DNA of 64,000 nt from Bradyrhizobium lablabi (lineage in GTDB: Bacteria; Pseudomonadota; Alphaproteobacteria; Rhizobiales; Xanthobacteraceae): positions 350,556-414,555 of the forward strand of contig NZ_JAFCLN010000005.1 in the NCBI RefSeq assembly GCF_018129385.1, written 5' to 3'. Made by a program: the position numbers and the translations under genes. Below are positions 46,046 through 54,850 of the stretch, in pieces (positions within the stretch are counted from its first letter, which is position 1; the number at the start of each line of letters is the position of its first letter). Under the pieces are notes generated by a model. It had not been told where the DNA came from, made no database searches, and saw nothing but the letters and a program-made list of their open reading frames with translations.

Positions 46046-47047
46046 ATGTCGACCCATATTTCCGTTCCACCGCAATTGCTGCTCGAGCGCATTCTGACGC
46101 TCGAGATCGTGCGCGTGACGGAGCGTGCCGCAGTGTCGGCGGCGCGGCTGCGCGGCCATGGCCAGGAAAAGCCCGCCGACCAGGCGGCTGTGGATGCGAT
46201 GCGCCGCGAGCTCAACAAGCTGCCGATCGAAGGCACCATCGTGATCGGCGAGGGCGAGCGTGACGAAGCGCCGATGCTGTTCATCGGCGAAAAGGTCGGC
46301 CTCAATGCCGGCCCGCAGGTCGACATCGCCGTCGATCCGCTGGAAGGCACCACGCTGTGCGCCAAGAACATGCCGGGCGCGATCGCGACCATGGCGATGG
46401 CCGATGGCGGCACGCTGCTGCATGCGCCCGACGTCTACATGGAAAAGATCGCGATCGGTCCCGGCTATGCCAAGAACGTGATCGATCTCGACGCACCGCC
46501 GGCGGAAAACATCCAGCGCCTCGCCAAGGCCAAGGGCGTGCCGGCCTCCGCGATCACCGCGCTGGTGCTCGACCGGCCGCGCCATGCCGACATCATTTCG
46601 GCGATCCGCGGCACCGGTGCCGCGGTGCGGCTGATCACCGATGGCGATGTCGCCGGCGTGATCCACACAGCTTCTCCCGAAGAGACCGGCGTCGACATCT
46701 ACATGGGCACCGGCGGCGCGCCGGAGGGCGTGCTGGCCGCGGCGGCGCTCCGTTGCATCGGCGGCCAGATGCAGTGCCGGCTGGTGCTCGACACAGCAGA
46801 GAAGCGCGAGCGCGCGGCGAAGATGGGCGTCAACGACCCCCGCATGATCTACCAGATCGAGGACATGGTGAAGGGCGACTGCCTGTTCGCCGCCACCGGC
46901 GTCACGACAGGTTCGCTGCTGACCGGCGTCAAGTTCCGCAAGGATGATGTGATCGAGACCGAGACCGTGGTGATGCGCTCGGTCACCGGCACGGTCCGCT
47001 ACATCAAGGCCGAGCACCGCGAGCTCAAGAAATTCCACCTCGACTGA
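46046..47047 (+). CDS. glpX: Class II fructose-1,6-bisphosphatase GlpX
   Basis: 333 aa. Metal/substrate motifs IVIGEGERDEAPML, DIAVDPLEGTTLCA and LITDGDVAGVIH are those of class II FBPases, used in gluconeogenesis and, in autotrophs, the Calvin cycle. AAGGAG lies upstream; a GTG at 46043 directly before the ATG could be the start instead. The order hom-glpX is common in Rhizobiales. Confidence 0.96.
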   Translation: MSTHISVPPQLLLERILTLEIVRVTERAAVSAARLRGHGQEKPADQAAVDAMRRELNKLPIEGTIVIGEGERDEAPMLFIGEKVGLNAGPQVDIAVDPLEGTTLCAKNMPGAIATMAMADGGTLLHAPDVYMEKIAIGPGYAKNVIDLDAPPAENIQRLAKAKGVPASAITALVLDRPRHADIISAIRGTGAAVRLITDGDVAGVIHTASPEETGVDIYMGTGGAPEGVLAAAALRCIGGQMQCRLVLDTAEKRERAAKMGVNDPRMIYQIEDMVKGDCLFAATGVTTGSLLTGVKFRKDDVIETETVVMRSVTGTVRYIKAEHRELKKFHLD

Positions 47048-47054
47048 GCACGGC

Positions 47055-47504
47055 ATGACCGGCGCTATCCAGATAAGACCGGTTGGCGAAGACGAGCGAG
47101 AGGCATGGAATCCGCTATGGGCGGGTTATCTCGCTTTCTACAAGACCGATCTGGCCGGCGACATCAGCGATCTCACCTGGATGCGGTTTCACGATCCGGA
47201 TGAGCCGCTGTTCGCGCTCGGCGGCTATGTCGACGGCAGACTCGAAGGCTTCGCGCATTATCTCTTCCATCGCTCGACCTGGGCAACGCATCGCTACTGC
47301 TATCTGGAAGACCTGTTTGTCTCGGAGGCTGCCCGCGGCAGGGGGCTCGGCAGGGCGCTGATCGAAGCTGTCTACGACAAGGCCCGCGCGGCCAGCGCCA
47401 GCCGCGTCTACTGGCTGACGCAATCGAGCAATGCGCAAGCGCGCGCGCTCTATGACGCGGTGGCTGATAATCTCGGCTTTATCCAGTACCGCAAGGTGCT
47501 GTGA
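47055..47504 (+). CDS. GNAT-family N-acetyltransferase
   Basis: 149 aa. The acetyl-CoA loop is YLEDLFVSEAARGRGLGRALIEAVYDKAR, and the C-terminal strand pair includes YWLTQSSNAQARALYDAV. Substrate unknown. It starts 7 bp after glpX, so it may ride on the same transcript. Confidence 0.9.
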   Translation: MTGAIQIRPVGEDEREAWNPLWAGYLAFYKTDLAGDISDLTWMRFHDPDEPLFALGGYVDGRLEGFAHYLFHRSTWATHRYCYLEDLFVSEAARGRGLGRALIEAVYDKARAASASRVYWLTQSSNAQARALYDAVADNLGFIQYRKVL

Positions 47505-47511
47505 CGATCGC

Positions 47512-47612
47512 CGTCATTCCGGGGCTCGCGATGCGAGAACTATGGTGCGCAATTGCGCACCTGAGAATCTCGAGATTCCGGGTTCGATGCTTCGCATCGC
47601 CGCGGAATGACA
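47512..47612. repeat. Interspersed repeat, CGTCATTCCGGGGC family, copy 2
   Basis: Starts CGTCATTCCGGGGCTCGC and ends CGCGGAATGAC. Inside is the perfect 16-bp palindrome GTGCGCAATTGCGCAC (47545-47560) and a second hairpin CGATGC-TTC-GCATCG. It shares ends and the GTGCGCAAT core with 15998-16164, but the cores are in opposite orientation. Confidence 0.8.
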
Positions 47613-47634
47613 ACAAGAAGTAGAGGGAGTGAGC

Positions 47635-48354
47635 ATGTCGGATATCTCTGACGTAAAGGCGCTGGTGTTCGACGTGTTCGGTACCTGCGTCGACTGGCGC
47701 ACCAGCCTGATCGACGATTTCACCAAATGGTCGAAAACACGCGGGATCAACGCCGACTGGACCGCCTTGGTTGACGGCTGGCGCGCCGTCTATGCGGCCT
47801 CGATGGACGAGGTACGGAAACATCCCGAGCGCGGCTACAAGATCCTCGACACGCTGCATCGGGAGTCGCTGGAAAAGCTGGTTGCGCAGTTTGCGATTCA
47901 GGGCCTGACCGAAGACGACCTGCAATATCTGACGCTGGGCTGGCATCGCCTGCACGCCTGGCCCGACACCGTCTCCGGGCTGACGCGGCTGAAGAAGAAA
48001 TACATCATCTCGCCGCTCTCCAACGGCAACGTCGCGCTTCTGACCAACATGGGCAAATTCGCAGGGATGCCGTGGGACCTGATCCTGTCAGCCGAGCTGT
48101 TCGAGCACTACAAGCCCGATCCCGAAACCTATCTCGGCGCGGCAAAGCTGCTTTGTCTGAAGTCGGGACAGGTGATGATGGTCGCCGCCCACAACAACGA
48201 TCTGAAGGCCGCGCGCAAATTGGGACTGAAGACCGCGTTTGTCGCACGCCCGACCGAGTACGGCCCGCACCAGAAATATGATTTCGAGGCCAAGGACAAT
48301 TGGGAGATCGTGGCCAAGGATTTCAACGAAATCGCCGAACGGATGGGCTGCTAA
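47635..48354 (+). CDS. Haloacid dehalogenase type II (HAD superfamily)
   Basis: 239 aa. Nucleophile motif VFDVFGTCVDWRTS, motif II SPLSNGNVALL, motif III KPDPETY and acidic motif AAHNNDLKAARKLG. These match L-2-haloacid dehalogenases (DhlB type), though many homologues act on other phosphate or halogen substrates. GAGGGAGTGAGC precedes the ATG. Confidence 0.9.
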   Translation: MSDISDVKALVFDVFGTCVDWRTSLIDDFTKWSKTRGINADWTALVDGWRAVYAASMDEVRKHPERGYKILDTLHRESLEKLVAQFAIQGLTEDDLQYLTLGWHRLHAWPDTVSGLTRLKKKYIISPLSNGNVALLTNMGKFAGMPWDLILSAELFEHYKPDPETYLGAAKLLCLKSGQVMMVAAHNNDLKAARKLGLKTAFVARPTEYGPHQKYDFEAKDNWEIVAKDFNEIAERMGC

Positions 48355-48357
48355 CGC

Positions 48358-49452
48358 TTATCCACCCGCGAGGATCACACCGAACCAGCCGAGACCCCGA
48401 TAGGTCTCGTAGCCGGGCGTTGCGTGGAACGCCACCAGCGTGCCGGAGCGGTCCTGGTAGAAGCCGCAGCGCTTTCCGTCCAGCGAGAGCGGGACGCGCT
48501 CGGTGAGCAGGCCCTGTCCATCGGAGGACGCGATCACCCGGAAATTCGAATCCACCAGCAGCACGCGCGCCTTGTCGGCAGCGCCGACCCGCACGCTCTG
48601 CACGATGGCGCGCGCCTGCGGCTCCCAGTCGAAATGGATCGCCAGCACGCCGATCGGCTTGCCGTCGGCCTTGCCGCCGGCGCGAACGCTGGCGCAATAG
48701 GTCGCCACCTGGGCGTTGCCGAGCAAAGGCTGGCATTCGACGTCGCCGGCGACATAGTCGTCGCCGGAGCGCAAGCCGCGCGCTTCGCGAAACCATTTGG
48801 TCGCGGCGACATTTTGCCCGATCACGTTGAAGCGGTCGGCGCGGCCGCTCGCGAGCACATTGCCGTCGAGATCGCAGAGCCAGAGGTCGAGATAGACGGT
48901 GTAGGCGCCGAGGATCACCGCCAGCCGTTCCGAGACGTGGGCGACAGCCGCTGCGGCCGGGCTCGTCGCGCAATCGACGACGGCGGAGTCGGTTGCCCAC
49001 CAGCGTACGTCGCAGGTTCGCTCATAAAGGTTGCGATCGATCAGCTCGATCGCATTCAGCGACAGATCGACCATGCGTTCGCCGCGCGACCGCTCGGTCA
49101 TGCGCGCGATCGAATTCATCAAATTGCCGGTGCGGTTGGTGAGCTGGGTTTCCAACTCGCGTGCGATGGTCTCGACCTGCTGGCCGACATTGCGCACTTC
49201 CTGCGCCACCACCGCAAAGCCCGCGCCCTGCGCGCCGGCGCGCGAGCTCTCGATCAGCGCGTTCAGCGCCAGCATCTTCATCTGGTTGGTGATCTTCTGG
49301 ATCGACCGGGTCTTCTCGCAGGCGACTTCGTTCACTTCGGCCGTCAGCCGCTCGATGAGGGCCGAGATGTCGGCGTCGTCCTCTGCGCCTGCCGGACCGG
49401 CAGGCGGTTTTGCGATCGAGGCGGCCCGAAAACGATCAAGCGCGACGGACAT
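48358..49452 (-). CDS. Soluble MCP-like protein: signalling segment followed by Cache-like domain
   Basis: 364 aa with no transmembrane helix. Residues ~30-130 contain a short receptor-signalling-type hairpin with MKMLALNALIESSRAGAQGAGFAVVAQEVRNVGQQV, the conserved tip of methyl-accepting chemotaxis proteins. Residues ~165-360 resemble a Cache/PAS-like sensor (GAYTVYLDLWLCDLDGNVLASG, ATKWFREARGLRSGDDYVAGD, GVLAIHFDWEPQA). The order, signalling before sensor, is reversed from classical receptors, and the signalling part is truncated. Probable cytoplasmic sensor coupled to an array or adaptor; the partner is unknown. Confidence 0.8.
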   Translation of the reverse strand: MSVALDRFRAASIAKPPAGPAGAEDDADISALIERLTAEVNEVACEKTRSIQKITNQMKMLALNALIESSRAGAQGAGFAVVAQEVRNVGQQVETIARELETQLTNRTGNLMNSIARMTERSRGERMVDLSLNAIELIDRNLYERTCDVRWWATDSAVVDCATSPAAAAVAHVSERLAVILGAYTVYLDLWLCDLDGNVLASGRADRFNVIGQNVAATKWFREARGLRSGDDYVAGDVECQPLLGNAQVATYCASVRAGGKADGKPIGVLAIHFDWEPQARAIVQSVRVGAADKARVLLVDSNFRVIASSDGQGLLTERVPLSLDGKRCGFYQDRSGTLVAFHATPGYETYRGLGWFGVILAGG

Positions 49453-49689
49453 GGAAGTTCCTCAGCCTTCTCGGCATGTTTCCTTCGATTCCTGTGGATC
49501 GACAGGGGACTCGTGAGCATGCGTTGATGTTTTGTCGCCAATCCTGCCTAACGCCCGGTTTAATTTCCGGACATCAGCGGGTAGTAATACGGTGGCTGGC
49601 TGCACGTAATTTGTGCAGGTTGAATTTTTCAGCGGCCGGACGGGGTGCGGCGGGTGGCCGCGTCCGTTTGTTCATCTCTCGAAGGCATC

Positions 49690-51531
49690 ATGACTCTCCC
49701 CGCATCCGCATTGCCCATCGAAGCGCCGCCAGCGTTTCTCGGCGTGGCGCGCTCGCTCACCGGAAAGGTCTGGCGCGACCGGCTGGATGCACGCGGGCAG
49801 GCGAAGGCGCTCACCATCGTGCAGCGCTATCAATTGCCGGAAATGCTGGCCCGCGTGCTTGCCGGACGCGACGTCGAGATCGACGCGGTGCAGGACTATC
49901 TCGATCCGACCATCCGCAAACTGATGCCCGATCCCTTCACCGTCACGCAGATGGAGGCGGCGGCCAAACGCATCGCGGATGCCGCCGTGCGCGGCGAAAA
50001 GGTCGCGATCTTCGGCGACTATGACGTCGACGGCGCGACTTCGGCGGCGCTGCTGGCTTGGCACCTGCGCCATTGCGGCCTCGACCCGCTGATCCATATT
50101 CCGGACCGGCTGTTCGAAGGTTACGGCCCCAACACCGAAGCGGTGCGCATGCTGGCGGGCAAGGGCGCCACGCTGCTGATCGCCGTAGACTGCGGCACCA
50201 CCAGCATCGAACCGCTGGCGGAAGCGAAGAAGCTCGGCATGTCCGTCGTCGTGATCGACCATCACCAAAGCGGCGAAGAATTGCCCGTCGTCGATGCGCT
50301 GGTGAATCCGAACCGGCCGGACGATGTTTCCGGCCTCGGCCATCTGGCCGCCGTTGGCCTCGTGCTGATCACGCTGGTGGCGGTCAATCGCGAACTGCGC
50401 GGCCGTGGCTTTTGGACCGCGGAAATGCCGGAGCCCGATCTGCTCGGCATGCTGCATCACGTCGCGCTCGGTACGGTTGCCGATGTCGCGCCGCTGATCG
50501 GGCTCAATCGCGCCTTCGTGGCAAAAGGCCTGATCGCGATGCGCCGCCGCGATCATGTCGGCCACACCGCGCTGATGGATGTGTCGCGCCTCAACGGCCC
50601 GCCGGAAGCCTGGCATCTCGGCTTCATGCTGGGCCCACGCATCAATGCGGGCGGGCGCATCGGCCGCGCCGATCTCGGTGTGCGGCTGCTGCTGGAGGCC
50701 GACGTCTCGGAAGCGGCGCGGATCGCGGCCGAGCTCGACCGCCTCAACAGCGAACGCCGCGTCATCGAGCAGGCGGCGGAAGCGCAGGCCGAAGCCGAGG
50801 CGCTGGCCGCGCTGGGCCTCGAGGACAAGGGTGCCGTGATCGTCACGGCATCCGAAGGCTGGCACCCCGGCGTGGTTGGCCTCGTCGCTGCGCGGCTGAA
50901 GGAAAAGTTCGCCCGGCCGGCGTTCGCGATCGCGCTGGAGCCGGGCGGCATCGGCACCGGCTCGGGCCGCTCCATCTCCGGCGTCGATCTCGGCAAGGCG
51001 GTACGTCAGGCGGTGAAGGACGGTCTACTGATGAAGGGCGGTGGCCACGCCATGGCCGCCGGCGTAACCTTGCGCAAGGAAAGGCTCGCCGAATTCCGCG
51101 CGTATATGGAAAGCGCCTTAGCCGCTGATGTCGCCAGCTCCCGCCACGAGAACGAGCTGTTCATCGACGGCGCCGTCAGCGCGCGCGCCGTGACGCCGGA
51201 GTTCGTGACGACCCTCAATCGGGCCGGCCCCTTCGGCGCCGGCAACCCAGAGCCCGTGATCGCGCTGCCGGCGCATCAGCTCGTCTATGCCGATGAAGTC
51301 GGCCAGGCGCATTTGCGCGTTCGGTTCAAGGCGGGCGACGGCGCCATCGTCAATGGCGTCGCGTTCCGGTCGATCGGGCAAAAGCTCGGCAATGCGCTGA
51401 CACAGAGCCGCGGCCAGCAATTGCATGTTGCCGCCTGGCTCGCGGTGGACCGTTGGCAAGGCTCGGAACGTGTGCAATTGCGGGTGCTCGATGTCGCCGT
51501 GCCTGACGACGGCCCGGCGATGATCCGCTAA
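49690..51531 (+). CDS. recJ: Single-stranded-DNA-specific exonuclease RecJ
   Basis: 613 aa 5'-3' ssDNA exonuclease for recombination and repair. DHH-superfamily motifs: IFGDYDVDGATSAALL, AVDCGTTSIE, VIDHHQSGEELP, GPRINAGGRIG and LMKGGGHAMAAG. An OB-like C-terminal domain follows. ATG 49690 (MTLPASALP) is preferred, with GAAGG upstream. The hom-glpX-recJ order is kept, with three genes inserted between glpX and recJ. Confidence 0.95.
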   Translation: MTLPASALPIEAPPAFLGVARSLTGKVWRDRLDARGQAKALTIVQRYQLPEMLARVLAGRDVEIDAVQDYLDPTIRKLMPDPFTVTQMEAAAKRIADAAVRGEKVAIFGDYDVDGATSAALLAWHLRHCGLDPLIHIPDRLFEGYGPNTEAVRMLAGKGATLLIAVDCGTTSIEPLAEAKKLGMSVVVIDHHQSGEELPVVDALVNPNRPDDVSGLGHLAAVGLVLITLVAVNRELRGRGFWTAEMPEPDLLGMLHHVALGTVADVAPLIGLNRAFVAKGLIAMRRRDHVGHTALMDVSRLNGPPEAWHLGFMLGPRINAGGRIGRADLGVRLLLEADVSEAARIAAELDRLNSERRVIEQAAEAQAEAEALAALGLEDKGAVIVTASEGWHPGVVGLVAARLKEKFARPAFAIALEPGGIGTGSGRSISGVDLGKAVRQAVKDGLLMKGGGHAMAAGVTLRKERLAEFRAYMESALAADVASSRHENELFIDGAVSARAVTPEFVTTLNRAGPFGAGNPEPVIALPAHQLVYADEVGQAHLRVRFKAGDGAIVNGVAFRSIGQKLGNALTQSRGQQLHVAAWLAVDRWQGSERVQLRVLDVAVPDDGPAMIR

Positions 51532-51559
51532 CAAACTTCAAAATCAGTCGGGAGTGGAA

Positions 51560-52405
51560 ATGGCAGGGCAGGTGCAGGGAAAAGTCGCGCTGGTCACCGG
51601 CGGCGCGTCGGGCATTGGCGAAGCGGTCTGCGAGCTCCTGGCGCGTGAAGGCGCGTCGGTCGCGGTGACCGATATCGATGAGCTGCGCGGCCCCGAACTG
51701 GTCGCCAAAATCAAGAAGGCCGGCGGCGAGGCGACATTCCTCCAGCAGGACGTCACCAGTGAGGAGCGCTGGATCGAAGTCGTGGAGGAAGTCGTCAGGC
51801 GCTACGGCCGGCTCGACATTCTCGTCTCCAATGCCGGCATCGGCATCGGCGTGCCCTCGATCACCCAGATGACGCTGGAAGACTGGCGGCGGCAGACGGC
51901 GATCAACCTCGACGGCGTGTTCCTGTCCGTCAAACATTGCCTGCCGGTGATGCGCAAGGGCAGGGGCGGCTCGATCGTCCTGATGTCCTCGCTCGCCGGC
52001 CTGCGCGGCGCGCAGTCGCTCGCCGGCTATTGCGCGACCAAGGGCGGCGTGCGGCTGTTTGCGAAGGCAATCGCAATGGAATGCGCCTCCTTCGGCGACG
52101 GTGTCCGCGTCAATTCCGTGCATCCCGGCATCATCGACACGCCGATCTGGGGCAAGATCCCGACCGGCGGCATGGGCGGCGGCCAGAACGCGCCGATCGA
52201 TCCGGAGGAGCGCGCAAAACTCGCAACACCCTTCGGCCGCGCCGGCCACGCCATGGAAATCGCGCAGGGCGTCCTGTATCTCGCCTCCGACGCCTCGAGC
52301 TACGTCACGGGCATGGAGCTCGTCATCGACGGCGGCATGAACGCCGGCGGCGCACTGCGCATGCCCGGCGCGCCCGCGTTTCCGATGCCGGCGTTCGGTG
52401 GTTAG
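51560..52405 (+). CDS. SDR-family oxidoreductase
   Basis: 281 aa. ALVTGGASGIGEAVCELL, VSNAGIGIG, and catalytic Ser/Tyr/Lys in VLMSSLAGLRGAQSLAGYCATKGG. The C terminus VIDGGMNAGGALRMPGAP is longer than usual. Substrate unknown, with a likeness to cyclopentanol/hydroxysteroid-type SDRs. GGAG five bases ahead of ATG 51560 fixes the start. Confidence 0.9.
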   Translation: MAGQVQGKVALVTGGASGIGEAVCELLAREGASVAVTDIDELRGPELVAKIKKAGGEATFLQQDVTSEERWIEVVEEVVRRYGRLDILVSNAGIGIGVPSITQMTLEDWRRQTAINLDGVFLSVKHCLPVMRKGRGGSIVLMSSLAGLRGAQSLAGYCATKGGVRLFAKAIAMECASFGDGVRVNSVHPGIIDTPIWGKIPTGGMGGGQNAPIDPEERAKLATPFGRAGHAMEIAQGVLYLASDASSYVTGMELVIDGGMNAGGALRMPGAPAFPMPAFGG

Positions 52406-52861
52406 ATGGATTGCACGATCCGCCCTGCGCGTGAAGATGATGCCGACGAAATAAGCGCGGTGATCCTGCATGCGCTGCGCGAAACGAATGCGAGAGATTA
52501 TACGAAGGAGATCATCGAGCGGGTCGAGAACAGCTTCAGTCCGCAGGCGGTGCGGCAACTGATCGCCAAGCGCACCGTCTTCGTTGCCACGATCGAGGGC
52601 CGCGTGGTCGGAACCGCGAGCCTCGATGAAGGCGTGGTCCGTTCGGTGTTCGTCGCCCCCGATGTTCAGGCCCGCGGGATCGGCACGTTGCTGATGGCGG
52701 AAGTCGAGCGCGCAGCGCGTGAGCGGAATATCCTCAAGCTGGCGGTGCCGTCTTCCGTCACCGCCGAAACCTTCTACGCGCGGCTGGGGTTCAGGGCGGT
52801 GCGCGACGCCTACTACGGTGACGAACGCACCATCATCATGGAGCGGTTGCTGGGTGAGTGA
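52406..52861 (+). CDS. GNAT-family N-acetyltransferase
   Basis: 151 aa. SVFVAPDVQARGIGTLLMAEVERAARE is the acetyl-CoA-binding loop; TAETFYARLGFRAVRDAYYGDERTIIMERLL closes the fold. The ATG follows the SDR stop with no gap, so translation is probably coupled. Substrate unknown. Ends 3 bp from a convergent gene. Confidence 0.9.
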   Translation: MDCTIRPAREDDADEISAVILHALRETNARDYTKEIIERVENSFSPQAVRQLIAKRTVFVATIEGRVVGTASLDEGVVRSVFVAPDVQARGIGTLLMAEVERAARERNILKLAVPSSVTAETFYARLGFRAVRDAYYGDERTIIMERLLGE

Positions 52862-52864
52862 TGG

Positions 52865-54094
52865 CTAGCCGCCTTGCCGCAGCCGCGCCAGCACCTTCAG
52901 CCCGCCGTAACCGTCGGCGGGCAGCAGGCCCGTCTTGGTCTGGAAGTCGCGCACGGCTTTCATGGTGTCGTTGCCGACGCGGCCGTCGGTGCCGCCGGTG
53001 TCGAAACCGGCCTTGGTCAGCCGCGTCTGCATCTCCTGCACTTCGGGCAGCGTCAGCGCGCGCTCGGAGCCGGGGAACGGATTGATGAAGGGTGGCGCGC
53101 CCTGGATGCGGTCGCCGAGATGGCAGATCGCAAGCGCATAGTTCATCGACGGGTTGTAGCTCTTCACCGAATAGAAATTTGGGCCCAACAAAAAGCTCGG
53201 GCCGCCTGACACCGGCACCCACATCTGCGCCGACGCGTTCGGCTGCGGAAACGGTTTTCCGTCGGCGCGGGTGACGCCGGCACTGGCCCACGCCGCATAG
53301 GTGCGGCTGCCGCTCGCGGTGCCGCCGCCGCGCACCTCATAGCCCCAATGTTCGCCGCGGTGATATTTGCCGCGGTTGACGAGATAACGCGCGCTGGAGC
53401 CGAGCGCGTCGTCCGGCTTGCCGAACGGCGAGACGCGGCCGTCCTTGTCGTAGTCCATCCCGACATTGAGCCAGACTTCCGGCATCCACTGGGTATGTCC
53501 CATTGCGCCGGCCCAGGAGCCGCGCATCTCTTCCGGCGTGCTCCAGCCGCGCTCGACGATCTTCAGCGCGTTGATCAGCTCGGTTTCCCAATAGGTCTTG
53601 CGGCGCGGCTCGTTCCAGGCCAGCGCCGAGAGCGAAGGAAATACCGGCTTCATGTGGTTCTGCTGCACCAGCGGATCGCCATAGGCGGATTCGACGCCCC
53701 ACAGCGCCAGCAGCGTGCCGCGCTCGACGCCAAAGTCCTGCTCGATACGCGTGAACAGCGCCTCGTTCTTGCGCAGCGCTTCCTTGCCATTGATGAGGCG
53801 CCAGTCGGAAACCCTGCGGTTGATGTATTGCCAGATCTGCTCGTGGAACTCCGGCTGCTTCTGCATCTGCCGGAACACGGACATGTCGGGCTCGATGCGG
53901 CCCATCACGCGGGTGTAGGTCGCATCCGAAATGCCCTTGGCCAGCGCGCGGGCGCGAAAACTGTCGCGCCACTGGTCGAAGCCGGGCGGGGCGGCGAGGG
54001 CGGGAAGCGGAGAGGCGAGCAGGGCGCTGACGCCCAAGCCTGCCTGAAGCAGTGCCCGGCGCGTCAGCATCTTCTGGGAATCAGGCTGTTTCAT
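52865..54094 (-). CDS. Lytic murein transglycosylase (MltB/SLT_2 type) with peptidoglycan-binding domain
   Basis: 409 aa. The leader KMLTRRALLQAGLGVSALLASPLPALA has a twin-arginine look. The catalytic glutamate lies in ALWGVESAYGDPLV; AGAMGHTQWMPEVWLNVGMDYDKDGR is the conserved SLT_2 region. The last ~60 residues (EVQMQTRLTKAGFDTGGTDGRVGNDT-like) form a PG_binding_1 domain. Cleaves peptidoglycan in the periplasm. Confidence 0.93.
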   Translation of the reverse strand: MKQPDSQKMLTRRALLQAGLGVSALLASPLPALAAPPGFDQWRDSFRARALAKGISDATYTRVMGRIEPDMSVFRQMQKQPEFHEQIWQYINRRVSDWRLINGKEALRKNEALFTRIEQDFGVERGTLLALWGVESAYGDPLVQQNHMKPVFPSLSALAWNEPRRKTYWETELINALKIVERGWSTPEEMRGSWAGAMGHTQWMPEVWLNVGMDYDKDGRVSPFGKPDDALGSSARYLVNRGKYHRGEHWGYEVRGGGTASGSRTYAAWASAGVTRADGKPFPQPNASAQMWVPVSGGPSFLLGPNFYSVKSYNPSMNYALAICHLGDRIQGAPPFINPFPGSERALTLPEVQEMQTRLTKAGFDTGGTDGRVGNDTMKAVRDFQTKTGLLPADGYGGLKVLARLRQGG

Positions 54095-54170
54095 TGGCCC
54101 ATTCTAGCGGCGCGGATCAGGCTAACCAAAAGCCAAGACGCCGCGGGAACATTTTGTTTCAGCAATCTTT

Positions 54171-54236
54171 CGGAAAACCGGTTCCCACTTGCGCCACGCG
54201 AGCCTCCGGGGACCGGATCATGCTCTAATCCTGCAA
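54171..54236. repeat. Degenerate intergenic repeat-like segment
   Basis: TCGGAAAACCGGTTCCCACTT is followed by CCGGATCATGCTCTA near 54212-54226. Similar GGTTCCCACTT / GGATCATGCTC blocks are common in Rhizobiales intergenic DNA as I recall. Here the two blocks are separated by extra sequence, and the end runs into the MarR stop codon. Weakly supported. Confidence 0.35.
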
Positions 54237-54800
54237 ATCTGTGGCGATTTTGGACAGCCAGCGCCGCACCGTCACTTCCGCCCTGCCGGAAAGGCCGGCC
54301 GCCAGCCGCTTTTCCACCGCCCGGACGTACCGCCGGCATTTGACAAGCAAGGCCTCGCCGCGGCGGGTCAGGGTCCATTGCAGCATCCTTCCATGCACCG
54401 GATGCGCCGATTTACGGATGGCGCCTGATCGTTCGAGATTGCCGATGATGACGCCGACGGTCTGCGGCGTCAGGAGCGCGACGCGGGCAAGCTCGGCGCC
54501 GGATAGCCCCGGATAGGCGCGCAGCATGGTCAGCACCACGAATTGCGGCGGCGTCACGCCGATCTCCGCCAGCGCGCGCTCCATCGTCAGCCGGGAGGCG
54601 GCTTGCGCCTGCCGCAGGAGATAGCCGAGGTAGCCCTGTTCGCCGCGCTTGCCTTGCCCCGGAGGCGGTGGAAGGATCGCCGCCGAAGGCTCGACGGGCT
54701 TTTGGCGGCTTCGCACCGGATTTTTGGCAAGGCGCGATGTTGCGCGCTTTCCGATTTTTCGAGGCCGCTGCGTCTTCGTCATTGCAATCTTGCGAGACAT
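54225..54800 (-). CDS. MarR-family transcriptional regulator
   Basis: About 191 aa. The winged helix covers QFVVLTMLRAYPGLSGAELARVALLTPQTVGVIIGNLERSGAIRK, followed by the wing HGRMLQWTLTRRGEALL. The N-terminal ~45 residues are very basic (KTQRPRKIGKRATSRLAK). ATG 54800 or 54782 is the likely start, because anything earlier would overlap the divergent gene. The adjacent palindrome suggests autoregulation and control of the AhpD-like gene. Confidence 0.9.
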   Translation of the reverse strand: MSRKIAMTKTQRPRKIGKRATSRLAKNPVRSRQKPVEPSAAILPPPPGQGKRGEQGYLGYLLRQAQAASRLTMERALAEIGVTPPQFVVLTMLRAYPGLSGAELARVALLTPQTVGVIIGNLERSGAIRKSAHPVHGRMLQWTLTRRGEALLVKCRRYVRAVEKRLAAGLSGRAEVTVRRWLSKIATDLQD

Positions 54801-54806
54801 ATAAGA

Positions 54807-54827
54807 GCTCTGATAATAAATCAGAGC
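54807..54827. promoter_or_regulatory. MarR-type operator palindrome
   Basis: GCTCTGAT-AATAA-ATCAGAGC: perfect 8-bp arms with an AT-rich 5-bp centre. It lies 7 bp from the MarR start and 24 bp from the divergent AhpD-like start. Size and symmetry fit a MarR dimer site overlapping both promoters. Confidence 0.75.
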
Positions 54828-54850
54828 ACTGATAACATGAGGGTCAGCAC

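Noticed and set aside
44911..46413. 500-codon open frame opposite hom and glpX
   Set aside because: It spans two unrelated genes in antisense and has no protein-like motif.
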